Shown one piece after another: positions 1 through 8,651 of a DNA stretch of 64,000 nt; the first letter of the stretch is position 1; every line of letters starts with the position of its first letter. The notes under the pieces are model-generated. The model was not told the DNA's origin, made no database searches, and saw nothing but the letters and a program-made list of their open reading frames with translations. This DNA is from CAVQFB01 sp963711675 (GTDB lineage: Bacteria > Acidobacteriota > Terriglobia > Terriglobales > Acidobacteriaceae): positions 124,001 through 188,000 of the forward strand of contig CAVQFB010000017.1 of assembly GCA_963711675.1 (NCBI GenBank). Direction: 5' to 3'. Made by a program: the position numbers and the translations under genes.

Positions 1-1
1 G

Positions 2-166
2 GCCGCCAAGCGTGGTTTGCTTGTTTATCCCATGCAGGGGTGTGTAGACGGGATTGCAGGGGATCATGTGCTGTTGGCGCCGCCTGCCGTGATTAAGGAG
101 GAGGAGATCGAATGGGCAGTCACACAGTTTAGGCTGGCTGTGGAAGAGACGGCCGCAGCTAATTAG
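2..166 (+). CDS. Class III aminotransferase, C-terminal fragment (cut by window edge)
   Basis: The first 54 codons visible end in TAG and read RGLLVYPMQGCVDG...GDHVLLAPP, the C-terminal signature of PLP-dependent class III (acetylornithine/ornithine/DAPA-type) aminotransferases. The part seen is the small C-terminal domain that helps close the active site. The lysine that binds PLP lies outside the window, so the substrate cannot be judged. The gene runs in the same direction as the CDP-alcohol phosphatidyltransferase about 175 bases downstream, but the gap is long enough for a separate promoter. Confidence 0.8.
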   Translation, partial: AAKRGLLVYPMQGCVDGIAGDHVLLAPPAVIKEEEIEWAVTQFRLAVEETAAAN

Positions 167-340
167 GCCGACCTCTGCAGTCGTCCCAGTTTTGCCGAGT
201 CCTTAGCGCGATTTACCTCAAGAAGCAACTACCCTAGATTCAATAACTTACCGGTTGATCTTCCCTCGTCTCGCATTTTACCCCGGATGCATTGCCGCCT
301 CTCGGCTCTTGTCGCAAAGTGGGCGCCATGGAGGTGCGAC

Positions 341-1081
341 ATGGCGACCCCGCTCATTGATTACTGCGAGCAAAGCAATCCTCTGATATTGGAAGAGGCC
401 AGGCTGAAGAGGCCAAAAGTGGCGAACGCCCGGCGGATCCATGGGAGCTTTCTGGCGGCTCGGGAAAAGCGTCTTCTGGCGTGGACGGCTGAGCGGACGC
501 CCCGCTGGATCAACTCCGATCACCTTACCGCGATGGCACTTGCTGCCCAGATTATGGCGGGGGCGGGGTACGCGCTGGCGAGTTGGAATCGCTATGCTCT
601 CCTCGGCGTGATCGCATGCCTCGCGCTGAATTGGCTGGGCGACAGTCTCGACGGTACACTCGCGCGGGTTCGCCGGGAGGAACGCCCTCGCTACGGGTTC
701 TACGTGGACCACATGGTGGACAGTCTTGGCGCCGTGGCCCTGATGGGCGGGCTTGTGCTATCCGGTTACATGCATCCATTTATTGCGATCGGGCTGCTGG
801 TGGCTTTCCTGTTGCTCTCCATTCAGTCGTATCTTGCGACCTACACCCTCGGGGAATTTCATCTTTCGTTCTGGAGATTCGGGCCAACGGAGCTACGCCT
901 ACTGCTAGCGATCGGGAATGTCGCGCTGATCTTTCATCCGATGGTGTTGCACGGACGATTCCGGTTGTTCGATCTGGGCGGAGCGATTGGGCTGGCCGGG
1001 ATGAGCCTGATGCTCGCCTTTGTCACGGCGCAGAACACGTACAAGCTCTATCGGCAGGAGAAGATTCGATGCGCCGGCTAA
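341..1081 (+). CDS. CDP-alcohol phosphatidyltransferase family membrane protein
   Basis: Predicted integral membrane enzyme that transfers a phospho-alcohol from a CDP-activated donor. The family signature is present: D101-x2-D104-G105-x2-A108-R109, then G119-x3-D123-x3-D127. These aspartates bind the two metal ions. The spacing between AR and G is nine residues, one more than the usual eight. Several hydrophobic segments follow the motif. The ATG at 341 is preferred to the one at 287 because GAGGTG lies just upstream and the extra N-terminal residues look non-coding. The stop overlaps the GtrA start by 13 bases, indicating translational coupling. The substrate is unknown; an inositol- or glycerol-phosphate lipid is possible. 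Confidence 0.85.
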   Translation: MATPLIDYCEQSNPLILEEARLKRPKVANARRIHGSFLAAREKRLLAWTAERTPRWINSDHLTAMALAAQIMAGAGYALASWNRYALLGVIACLALNWLGDSLDGTLARVRREERPRYGFYVDHMVDSLGAVALMGGLVLSGYMHPFIAIGLLVAFLLLSIQSYLATYTLGEFHLSFWRFGPTELRLLLAIGNVALIFHPMVLHGRFRLFDLGGAIGLAGMSLMLAFVTAQNTYKLYRQEKIRCAG

Positions 1082-1491
1082 GCCGCAATTCTTTCAACGC
1101 GGCAGGCTGGCGCTGGTTGAAGTTCAACTTCGTGGGCGCGATTGGAATCGGGGTGCAGTTGATGGTGCTTGCCCTGTTGAGGACTGGCTTGCACCTCCAT
1201 CTAATGCTCGCAACTGCTGTGGCCGTGGAAGCCGCAGTTGTGCACAACTTTCTCTGGCACGAACGCTTCACGTGGGTGGATCGGGTGGAAATCTCGCCAC
1301 GCGAATCGCTGGCACGCTTTCTGAGATTCAACATGAGCACGGGCTTGTTTTCGATTGTCGGCAACCTGGTGTTGATGAAAGCGCTTGTCGACGTGGCACA
1401 CATGAACTACGTAGTGGCCAACCTGATCACAATTGCGACGTGTTCGGTTGTCAACTTCGTGGTGAGCGACCGCCTGGTGTTTAGCGAATGA
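1069..1491 (+). CDS. GtrA family membrane protein
   Basis: A 140-residue protein with about four hydrophobic segments and the GtrA-family features: WLKFNFVGAIGIGVQ at the N-terminus, a central HNFLWHERFTW, and VVNFVVSDRLVF at the C-terminus. GtrA proteins are thought to move polyprenyl-linked sugars across the cytoplasmic membrane or act in cell-wall polysaccharide synthesis. The start is the ATG at 1069, inside the end of the CDP-alcohol transferase gene. Coupling of the two suggests a shared role in lipid or glycolipid assembly (inference). Confidence 0.85.
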   Translation: MRRLSRNSFNAAGWRWLKFNFVGAIGIGVQLMVLALLRTGLHLHLMLATAVAVEAAVVHNFLWHERFTWVDRVEISPRESLARFLRFNMSTGLFSIVGNLVLMKALVDVAHMNYVVANLITIATCSVVNFVVSDRLVFSE

Positions 1492-1504
1492 GGGCCGCGG
1501 GAAC

Positions 1505-2305
1505 TCAGTCGTGGTGATCCATTCCGCGCTCCACCGCCCAGATGTCAGCGGGATTCTTTTCAAACGGATAGACGTGGACCATCCAATTGAAAATGATCGG
1601 TTTGAAGGTTCCGCCTGCCAGATCGCACTCATCCTTCGTGGCGATAGAGCCTCGCAAGCCGAACCTGGCTTGAGGCACAAATAGCTCCTGCTTTTTGTCC
1701 GGCGGAGGGGCGCAGAAATTTACGTGCTCGTGCCACTGGGCGATGCTTAGGGGGATGCGCTGGTCCAGTTCGTCCTCGGTCATACTTTTCGGCGCGGTGT
1801 ACATCACGCCGACCAGTTTGTAGTCGTCGCCGTGTTTCTCGTAAAGCAATGAGGTGGGATGCTCGGGATTGAAGGAGAACCTCGCTTCGAATGCGAAGGT
1901 GTAATTGGTGAAGTGGTACTGCTTCTGGGGAACGTTGGGGAGAAAAATCTTGAAACCGTCGTTCAGCGCGACCTGGTAGTCCTCGTACTTGGCAGCGGCC
2001 TTGCGAGCGGCTTCGACGATTTGGGTGGCACGCTCCTGGTCGCCGGGCCTCGGAGTCCGCAAAGCCGTCATCTTCATGTGCGGCCCCATGTCCATGTGAC
2101 GCCCCTCCATGGAGTGCATGGCGGAAGCGCTGTCGTCGCCGGCGGCGTTGGACATATCTTTCTGGTCCGACATGTCGTGTCCGGACATATCCATGCCGGC
2201 CATATTGTGTTGGCTCGCCTGATTCCCGGCATTATTTGTTTGGGCCTGTGCCGCGGCGAGGCAGAATACTGCAGCAAGGATGGTGGCCAGAAGTCGCTGG
2301 TTCAT
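1505..2305 (-). CDS. Secreted Met/His-rich protein of unknown function
   Basis: I do not recognise this family. The ATG at 2305 gives a clear signal peptide (MNQRLLATILAAVFCLAAAQAQ), so export to the periplasm is likely; the in-frame upstream ATG at 2383 would precede it with 26 charged residues. Residues about 35-75 are rich in Met, His and Asp (MAGMDMSGHDMSDQ, HMDMGPHMKM), a composition seen in copper- or silver-handling proteins. The rest is a compact-looking domain with conserved-looking aromatic stretches (HFTNYTFAFEARFSF, WMVHVYPFEKNP) and two cysteines. It ends convergently with the GtrA gene. Metal binding is only a guess from composition. Confidence 0.7.
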   Translation of the reverse strand: MNQRLLATILAAVFCLAAAQAQTNNAGNQASQHNMAGMDMSGHDMSDQKDMSNAAGDDSASAMHSMEGRHMDMGPHMKMTALRTPRPGDQERATQIVEAARKAAAKYEDYQVALNDGFKIFLPNVPQKQYHFTNYTFAFEARFSFNPEHPTSLLYEKHGDDYKLVGVMYTAPKSMTEDELDQRIPLSIAQWHEHVNFCAPPPDKKQELFVPQARFGLRGSIATKDECDLAGGTFKPIIFNWMVHVYPFEKNPADIWAVERGMDHHD

Positions 2306-2401
2306 TCGAAACCTCAATCTTCCTCTCAGTCTATTGAACCCCGCCGGGCACGGGTAGTTTCTGCGACCAGATTCGGCGCGCAAGCAGTTGAGCGGGCAAG
2401 A

Positions 2402-3845
2402 CTAGGCGTGCTGGGTAACCTTCGACGGAGATTGGGCTGGAGCGAGACCCAGAAAACTCAATACTTGCGCCGCGGCTTCTGTGCCGGAGCGGACGCAATC
2501 GGGAACACCAATACCTTTATATCCGTTGCCTGCGAGGGCCAACCCGGGCAACTGTTGGCGAAGGCGTTCGATTCGTTCGAGGCGTTCGAGATGACCGACG
2601 CCGTATTGCGCCATGGCCCCCTCCCATTTGTAGACGCGCGCAAACAGAGGTTCTGCGGAAAGGCGAGATGATCTGCTTGCAGCTCGCAGCGGACGATGCA
2701 GAGAATCTGCGTCGTCGGAGGCGGTGAGGATCTCTTCGTCGCGCGCACCTCCAAGAAAGCAGCGGATAAGGGCGCGATCCTCCGGCGCACGATGGGGAAA
2801 CTTGTTGTGCACGAAAGTGGCAGCCAGCATGCGCTTGCCTTCACTGCGCGGCACGAGGAAACCGAAGCCCGGCGGCAGCGAATCGCGCACCTTCTCTGTC
2901 GTAGCCGAGGGTGACGGTGACCGACGAACTGTAACGAATCTCTCCGAGTTCGCGCGATAGTTTCGCGCTGGACGTCATCGCAGCAGCGACGCGGCCGCAG
3001 CTGAGCTGGAGTGGCGACGATGACGGCATCAAAGTGGTCGCGTTGCGATCGGCCGAAACCACCCAGCCGTCGGCACGGCGGCCCGAGCATTGGCACGTGC
3101 GCCATTCAGTAGCGAGCGATGCGACAGCCGGGCCACCAGAGCGTCTACCATCTGCTGCATGCCGTTGCGAAGCGAAGTGAACAAGGGGCGTGCGCCGGTG
3201 CGTAGCAACGGCCATCTTCTTGCGCGCCGCGAGCATGGCACGTCCCAGGCTGCCATGTTTGGCTTCCATCTCGGCAAAGCGCGACAGCACGGCGCGAACG
3301 CTGAGTTGCGAAGCTTCGCCGCCATAGACGCCGGAGAGCAGCGGGTCGGCGAGGCGATCAACCATCTCCGGCCCGTAATGCCGCTCTACCATCGCGGCAA
3401 CGCTTTCGTCTTGCTCGGCTTTGTGCGGCGGGTGAAACCACTCGCGCGCCATGCGGAACTTCGTGCCGAAGGAAAATAACGGTGAAAATACTGTGGGCAG
3501 GATTTTGGTCGGCACCATGAACATCAGGCCATCGGGCATGACCACTAGCCTGCCGTTCACGAGAATGTAGGTCTTCCGCTGCGCGTCGTTGGAGCCGATG
3601 AGTTGATCACCGATTCCGATCTGGCGGCAGAGATCCGCTGCCCACGGCTTTTCGGTGAGGAAAGAGTCGGGGCCGGCTTCGATGAGGCATCCGTCGACGC
3701 GATCGGTGACCAAGACGCCACCTAACCGCGAGCTGCTTTCAAACAGAGAATATTCGATCTGGCCGCCGGCACGGCGATGCTGTTCGAGAGCATAAGCGGC
3801 CGAAAGTCCGGAGATCCCGCCGCCGATGATAGCGACGCGTTTCAT
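2402..3845 (-). pseudogene. hemY: Protoporphyrinogen oxidase (hemG/hemY type), broken by multiple frame changes
   Basis: The N-terminus is a clean FAD-dependent oxidase: MKRVAIIGGGISGLSAAYALE (dinucleotide-binding GxGxxG) and SRLGG. It would oxidise protoporphyrinogen IX to protoporphyrin IX. From about 3205 downward the recognisable sequence jumps between frames: TGARPLFTSLRNGMQQMVDALVARL, ADGWVVSADRN, DHFDAVIVATPAQL, LSRELGEIRYSSSVTVTLGYD, PPGFGFLVPRSEGKR...DEEILTASDD, ILCIVRCELQ, and RLSAEPLFARVYKWEGAMAQY through to the normal end KVTQHA. I place shifts near 3205, 3090, 3035, 3010, 2895, 2715 and 2675. The ATG overlaps the hemH stop by ATGA. Recent decay or poor local sequence are both possible. 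Confidence 0.75.
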
Positions 3846-4774
3846 GCCTTGGATTCGATCGCGGCTGTCTTCAGCCGGAAGAGGGCAATGTCAGCCAGGG
3901 CCGCGGTCAGGGTCGAGGAGCCGTTGAGTGACTCGGCACGCCACAGGCGCATGGCGTTCTTCTGGGCGAACTCTTTGAAGGCGATGTCGATGTCATACAA
4001 GACTTCGACATGATCGCACAGGAATCCGATGGGCTGGATGAACACGCCGCGATGTCCAGCCTGCTTGAAGGCGAGAATGGTCTCTTCGACTGTGGGCCCG
4101 ATCCACGGGCCCCCAGACATACCCTGACTCTGGAAAGCAAAGTTCCACGCACCACAACCGAGCCCGGCTTCTCTGGCAACTAATTCAGCTGTCTCCTGTG
4201 CTTGCGCCTGATACGGGTCGCCTTCTGCGATGGTGCGTTGGGGCACGCTGTGGGCGGTGAAGATAATGGGGACAGCCGCCGCTTCGGCTTCCGCGGAGGC
4301 GCGGTCCCAGCCAGTTTTCAGCTTCTCCGCGAAGGCTTTGATCAGCAGTGGGTGATCATGCCAGGACTCGACAAAATCCAGAGTGAAAGGAGTTCCTGTC
4401 GCCCCTTCGACGGCACGGCGGTACAGGCCAACGCTGGTGCGGGAATTCTGTGGAGCAAGGCAGATGGCGACGGCATGCTGGATGCCGTCGGCTGCCATGG
4501 TGCGGACGACATCAGGGATGAAGGGCTTCCAGTTGCGCATGCCCACGTACACGGGCATATGGAGAGAGGACGACAGCTGGTCAGCCTGCTTCATGGTCCA
4601 GCAGGTAAGCGGAGAAAAGCCGACGAGCGTGTAACGGTGCGTAATCTCGTCGATCACAGGTTGCGGAAGGCCGCGCCCGCCGGTCACAAGACGGAGATAC
4701 TCAGGCATTTCCTCGGCGTTGTCGGGACTGCCGTGAGCCAGCAGGAGAACGGCCGATTTTGGATTCGAGGGCAA
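3842..4774 (-). CDS. hemH: Ferrochelatase
   Basis: Inserts ferrous iron into protoporphyrin IX (or coproporphyrin III), the last metal-insertion step of haem synthesis. The 310-residue protein has the family's LLLAHGSPD start, GFSPLT, YVGMRNWKPFI, the catalytic histidine in FTAHSVP (His175) and the conserved glutamate in FLCDHVEVLYDID (Glu257). Length matches bacterial HemH. It lies 12 bases after hemE and overlaps the hemG start by four bases, so the three genes form a minus-strand operon, in pathway order except that hemH precedes hemG. Confidence 0.95.
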   Translation of the reverse strand: MPSNPKSAVLLLAHGSPDNAEEMPEYLRLVTGGRGLPQPVIDEITHRYTLVGFSPLTCWTMKQADQLSSSLHMPVYVGMRNWKPFIPDVVRTMAADGIQHAVAICLAPQNSRTSVGLYRRAVEGATGTPFTLDFVESWHDHPLLIKAFAEKLKTGWDRASAEAEAAAVPIIFTAHSVPQRTIAEGDPYQAQAQETAELVAREAGLGCGAWNFAFQSQGMSGGPWIGPTVEETILAFKQAGHRGVFIQPIGFLCDHVEVLYDIDIAFKEFAQKNAMRLWRAESLNGSSTLTAALADIALFRLKTAAIESKA

Positions 4775-4786
4775 AAGAATTTCCGT

Positions 4787-5839
4787 TCAATGGGCCACTG
4801 AGGGGAACTGCGCAGAGCGTTCCCGCAGAAAACTTGCCAGGTCCTTCACATTCTGTACCGGAGTCTCGGGCAGAATGCCATGGCCGAGGTTGAAAATGTG
4901 TCCCGGACGTCCCGCAGCGCGGCGGAGAATCTCTTCGGTGCGAGCTTTCAGCTCATTCCAACTCGCGAACAGCAGGACAGGATCGAGATTACCTTGCACC
5001 GCTCCCTTGAAGTCCAGGGCACGCCAACCTTCATCAAGCGGGACCCGCCAGTCGAGGCCGATGACGTCGGCGCCAGTTTCTTTCATGGAAGGCAGCAAGG
5101 TAGAGCTGTCAGTCCCGAAATAGATGACGGGGACGCCGGTCTTCTGAAGCTTTTTCACGAGTGTGGTCGCGTGGGCGAGCACATATTTTCGATAGTCTTC
5201 GACGCTGAGGCAGCCCACCCAGCTGTCAAATACCTGAATCGTGTCGGCGCCAGCAGTTACCTGTTCAGCGGCGTACTCGGCGACGACCGCAACCAGCTTT
5301 CGCATAAGTTCGTCCCACACAGCCGGCGCGTTGTACATCATCTTTTTGGTGTGGACGTAGTTCCGCGAGCCGCCGCCTTCGATCATGTAGCTGGCAAGGG
5401 TGAATGGAGCTCCGCAGAAGCCGATCATCGGGAGGGTGTCACCGAAATGCTTGCAGACGAGTCGAATGGCGTCGGAGACGTAACCTAGTTCAGCGGCACG
5501 ATCAGTTCGAAGGCGGACGACGTCGGCTTTCTCCCGCAGCGGCTTCTCGATCACTGGCCCTTCGCCGGCTTCGAAGCGAAACGGCAGCCCCATGACTTCT
5601 AAGGGGAGCAAGAGATCAGCGAAGATGATGGCAGCGTCGACGCCCAAAGCTTCGGCGGCGGTGATGGTAACCTCCGCGGCGAGTTCGGGCTTCTTGCAGA
5701 TCTCGATCAGCGAGTGTTCTTTTCTGACAGCGCGGTATTCGGCCATGTATCGCCCAGCCTGACGCATGAACCATACCGGAGTGCGATCGACGGGCTGGGC
5801 TCTACACGCCCGTACGAAGCGGGATTCGGGGGCTGACAT
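4787..5839 (-). CDS. hemE: Uroporphyrinogen decarboxylase
   Basis: Decarboxylates uroporphyrinogen III to coproporphyrinogen III in the cytoplasm. The N-terminal hallmark PVWFMRQAGRYMAEYR is at residues 21-36, followed by IIFADLLLPLEVMG and the second signature GFCGAPFTLASYMIEGGGS. The 350-residue length is normal and no frame problems are seen. It is the first gene of the hemE-hemH-hemG operon. Its promoter should lie in the 260-base gap upstream. Confidence 0.96.
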   Translation of the reverse strand: MSAPESRFVRACRAQPVDRTPVWFMRQAGRYMAEYRAVRKEHSLIEICKKPELAAEVTITAAEALGVDAAIIFADLLLPLEVMGLPFRFEAGEGPVIEKPLREKADVVRLRTDRAAELGYVSDAIRLVCKHFGDTLPMIGFCGAPFTLASYMIEGGGSRNYVHTKKMMYNAPAVWDELMRKLVAVVAEYAAEQVTAGADTIQVFDSWVGCLSVEDYRKYVLAHATTLVKKLQKTGVPVIYFGTDSSTLLPSMKETGADVIGLDWRVPLDEGWRALDFKGAVQGNLDPVLLFASWNELKARTEEILRRAAGRPGHIFNLGHGILPETPVQNVKDLASFLRERSAQFPSVAH

Positions 5840-6099
5840 GAATCTTACAATTTAGCATTTTGGGGAGGGTGGCGTCGCGGAGGACCATGATAGTGACGCG
5901 GTCTAGTTGCTAACAGTAGTGATGTCCACATCCTGTGATAGCCCCGCGCCAGATCCCTCGCTTCACGATAAAAAGCGTTTCGCTCGGGATGACAAGGGAT
6001 TTAGGCTCGTGTTCGGCTAAAACCAACATTGATTCCACTCGGCAATTGTGGCATCGCTGAAGCAAAGCCCTGAGACGAACCAAGGTTCTTCGCCACCGA
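5840..6099. other. Intergenic region between the sulfatase gene and hemE
   Basis: No gene seen. It must contain the hemE promoter (reading left) and the end of the sulfatase transcript (stop at 6100). A segment at 5951-5994 contains GATCCCTCGCTTC and, 12 bases later, TTTCGCTCGGGATGACA. Its ATCCC and GGGAT ends could pair imperfectly, which resembles a short dispersed repeat. Only one copy occurs here, so I cannot show that it repeats. Confidence 0.3.
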
Positions 6100-8121
6100 T
6101 TAAGGTTTTGCTGGCGGATTCAGCTGCTGCGCCTCTGAGCGTTCGCGTTGTGCGTCTTGCTGTCGTCCCAGCTGATCGTAGGCGTCGGCGAGAAACTCGT
6201 GAGCTTCCCGGGAATTCGGTTCAACTTGCGCAGCCTTCTGAAGGTTGGGAAGCGCGTCCGCGGGGTGGCCTTGCAAGGAGAGAATCCTGCCAAGAAGAAG
6301 ATTGGCGCGGTAGTGGTCCGGGTTGAGATTGAGTGTCGTGTCAAGTTCCTGCATGGCATCGGGAACGCGATCGATGCGGGCGTAGACGGCGGCCAACGAG
6401 AAGTGTGCATCGGCCCACCGGGGCGCGCGGGCAACGGCCGCCTCGAACTCCGGCGCGGCTTCCTTCCAGTTGCCGGTCTCGAAGAGCGCGAGACCAAGTT
6501 CGTAATGGCCCATGCCTGAATCGGGAAGCAGCTTGACCGCTTTCTGTAACGCGGTAACGGCTTTGGCGTAGTTCCGCAGTCCAGCCTCTGCCATGCCGTA
6601 TTGCATGTTGGCCACGGGCATATCTGGCGCCTGCTCCAGCACACGTTCAAGCAAAGGCGCCGCCTGCTCGTAGCGCGCGTCTTCCACATCAAACATGGCG
6701 TCATGGAGCAGATTGGCGACTTCGATTTTGGACTTGGGATCGGCGCCGGAAAGACTCTTGTCATCGGATGCAGAGCCGGAGTCTGACCCAACGTAGCCGA
6801 GAGCCTGCAGCTTCTGCAGCTGCTCAGGATCGGGCTTCGAGAGGGCAACGAGCGTCTGACTGGTCTTCTTGCGGAATTCGTCGAGCTGAAACCCGAAGGT
6901 ATCAGCCACAGCTCGTGACTTGACTGCGAGATTGTGAGCGGCGGCGGGATCGGCAGATTCGTCGTAGAGCTCGCGGTTGGGCGCCTGAATGTAGAGATAT
7001 TTTCCATTGCGCAACGCACGTAGAGAACTCCATCCGAAGGCGCGGTGTGGGTAGTCGGTCTCGGCGTAGGCGGGGCGATCCACTGCCTCGCCAGCGGAAG
7101 ACTTGCTCGCTTGCTGTTGGTTGGACGTGGAGTGCGATGTGCTTGTTGCCGCAGCGGACTTGATCGCTGCCAGCAAGGACTCGCCCTGCATCTCCTTGGG
7201 AATCGCAATGGCAGATTCCTGCAACAAAGTAGGCGCAACGTCGACAAGGCCGACGCGAGTCTCAACCCGCTTTCCTGCAGTGCGGTTTAGCGGCAGTTTC
7301 ATCATCAGGGGCACATGCAAGGTTTCGTCATAGAGGAAGATGCCATGGGTGTTCTCGCCGTGTGCGCCAAGCGACTCTCCATGATCGGCCATCACCGCAA
7401 TCAGGGTCTCATCGAAGAGCCCATGTTTTCGCAACTCGGCAAATAGCTTGCCCAGGATGGAATCTGCGTACGCGATCTCGCCGTCGTATGGCTGAGACGC
7501 ATAGCGCTCTTTGAATGGAGGAGGAGGATCGTAGGGGTCGTGCGCATCGTAGAGATGTATCCAGAGAAAGAAAGGAGGACTGTCGAGGTGGCTGAGCCAA
7601 CCGAGCGCATGGTCAACCACCACGCTCGCACGCCGTTCGACGGTTTTGTACCGGTCCGCGCCATGACGGCGAAGTTGGAAGCCTGCGTCATAAATGTCAA
7701 AACCGCGATCGAAGCCGGGGGCTGTGCCGTCGAGAGGATCGAGGATCAGAGAGCCCACGAAGGCTCCCGTGTGGTAGCCCTGCTGGTGGAGCAAGTCCGG
7801 CAGGTAAGGAAGACGCGGAGAAATCGGGACTCCGAAATCGTTCACGTGGTTGAACTGAGGATACGTACCGGTCAGGATGGTGGCGTGCGATGCCGTGGTC
7901 AAAGGAACGTGCGAGTACGCGTGCGTGAAGACGACGCCCTGGCGGGCAACCGCATCAAGATTCGGCGTCAGCCCACGCTTCGAGCCAAGAAAGCCCATGC
8001 GATCGGCGCGCGTGGTGTCGAGGGTAATAAGAATGATGTTGGGACGCTCGACGGGCGCAGCGAGGCAGATGGCGCTTCCCAGGAAGAGAAACAACAGGAA
8101 ACCGAGACGACGAACCACCAT
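6100..8121 (-). CDS. Secreted sulfatase/phosphoglycerol-transferase-like hydrolase fused to TPR repeats
   Basis: A signal peptide (about residues 1-22) precedes an alkaline-phosphatase-superfamily hydrolase domain (about 24-430) with the metal-binding start NIILITLDTTRAD (Asp35) and the distal DHGESLGAHGE motif. The nucleophile segment reads PLTTASHATILTG, with threonine (Thr75) where true sulfatases have the Cys/Ser of C/S-x-P-x-R that becomes formylglycine. A phosphotransferase or phosphodiesterase is therefore more likely than a formylglycine sulfatase. The C-terminal third (about 470-660) carries TPR repeats (ALGLALFETGNWKEAAPEFEAAV, AHFSLAAVYARI, RANLLLGRILSLQGHPADAL). It is probably periplasmic or on the cell surface, with the TPRs binding a partner. 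Confidence 0.85.
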   Translation of the reverse strand: MVVRRLGFLLFLFLGSAICLAAPVERPNIILITLDTTRADRMGFLGSKRGLTPNLDAVARQGVVFTHAYSHVPLTTASHATILTGTYPQFNHVNDFGVPISPRLPYLPDLLHQQGYHTGAFVGSLILDPLDGTAPGFDRGFDIYDAGFQLRRHGADRYKTVERRASVVVDHALGWLSHLDSPPFFLWIHLYDAHDPYDPPPPFKERYASQPYDGEIAYADSILGKLFAELRKHGLFDETLIAVMADHGESLGAHGENTHGIFLYDETLHVPLMMKLPLNRTAGKRVETRVGLVDVAPTLLQESAIAIPKEMQGESLLAAIKSAAATSTSHSTSNQQQASKSSAGEAVDRPAYAETDYPHRAFGWSSLRALRNGKYLYIQAPNRELYDESADPAAAHNLAVKSRAVADTFGFQLDEFRKKTSQTLVALSKPDPEQLQKLQALGYVGSDSGSASDDKSLSGADPKSKIEVANLLHDAMFDVEDARYEQAAPLLERVLEQAPDMPVANMQYGMAEAGLRNYAKAVTALQKAVKLLPDSGMGHYELGLALFETGNWKEAAPEFEAAVARAPRWADAHFSLAAVYARIDRVPDAMQELDTTLNLNPDHYRANLLLGRILSLQGHPADALPNLQKAAQVEPNSREAHEFLADAYDQLGRQQDAQRERSEAQQLNPPAKP

Positions 8122-8136
8122 AGAGTGAGAGGGAGT

Positions 8137-8517
8137 CTACCATGCACTCGATAAGTTCAGGGACCGCATAGCAACGTCGCGCCTCGGTTGCTTCATCCAC
8201 TCAACTAGCTCGTTTAGCACATCGGGCACAGTGCTAGGGACTCCGTCTTCCTCCGTGAGCAAAATTCTCGACGCTTTTAAAGTTAGTTTGAACGTCCGGC
8301 TTCCTCGGACAATCTCATCGCACGTAGCCTGGATTGTCTCGTCATCCTCTTCGAGCGTTAATTTCAGAGTCCTGTCATACCAGCTGAGCTTCCTTTCCCT
8401 TGCACTTCTGCCGCCGCAACCGTAAACGCCCCACTCATTCTCTAAGACATCAGCTGGCGATCCGTCAATGATGTCACTTCTTCCCAACCGAGAGAGCAGG
8501 AGGTGTGTGTGAAGCAT
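8137..8517 (-). CDS. Hypothetical protein, 126 aa
   Basis: I do not recognise this protein. It lies 15 bases upstream of the sulfatase-TPR start in the same direction, consistent with one operon, and there is no competing ORF. The sequence is acidic in the middle (LTLEEDDETIQATCDEIV) with a hydrophilic C-terminal helix (LNELVEWMKQPRRD) and no signal peptide. No clear ribosome-binding site precedes the ATG at 8517. It could be non-coding. Confidence 0.45.
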   Translation of the reverse strand: MLHTHLLLSRLGRSDIIDGSPADVLENEWGVYGCGGRSARERKLSWYDRTLKLTLEEDDETIQATCDEIVRGSRTFKLTLKASRILLTEEDGVPSTVPDVLNELVEWMKQPRRDVAMRSLNLSSAW

Positions 8518-8651
8518 TGTGCCATCATGGTAGCCACCTTCAATATTCCCTACGCCCCAAACGCTAACATTTCCACAAGGTCCAGGTCTATGCCCTCGTT
8601 ACGCCGGATAGGAGTGCGGGCAGACTCCCTCGAATCGCACTCACCGCGGAA

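Noticed and set aside
583..1068. N-terminal extension of the GtrA reading frame
   Set aside because: Runs out of frame through the CDP-alcohol transferase gene; the conserved GtrA sequence begins at the ATG at 1069.
1859..2671. 270-codon plus-strand ORF
   Set aside because: Lies antisense to the secreted Met/His-rich gene and the end of hemG; no recognisable domain and unlikely composition.
8612..8642. Inverted repeat GAGTGCG/CGCACTC after the TonB receptor as a terminator
   Set aside because: The loop is 17 bases and no U-tract follows on the minus strand.
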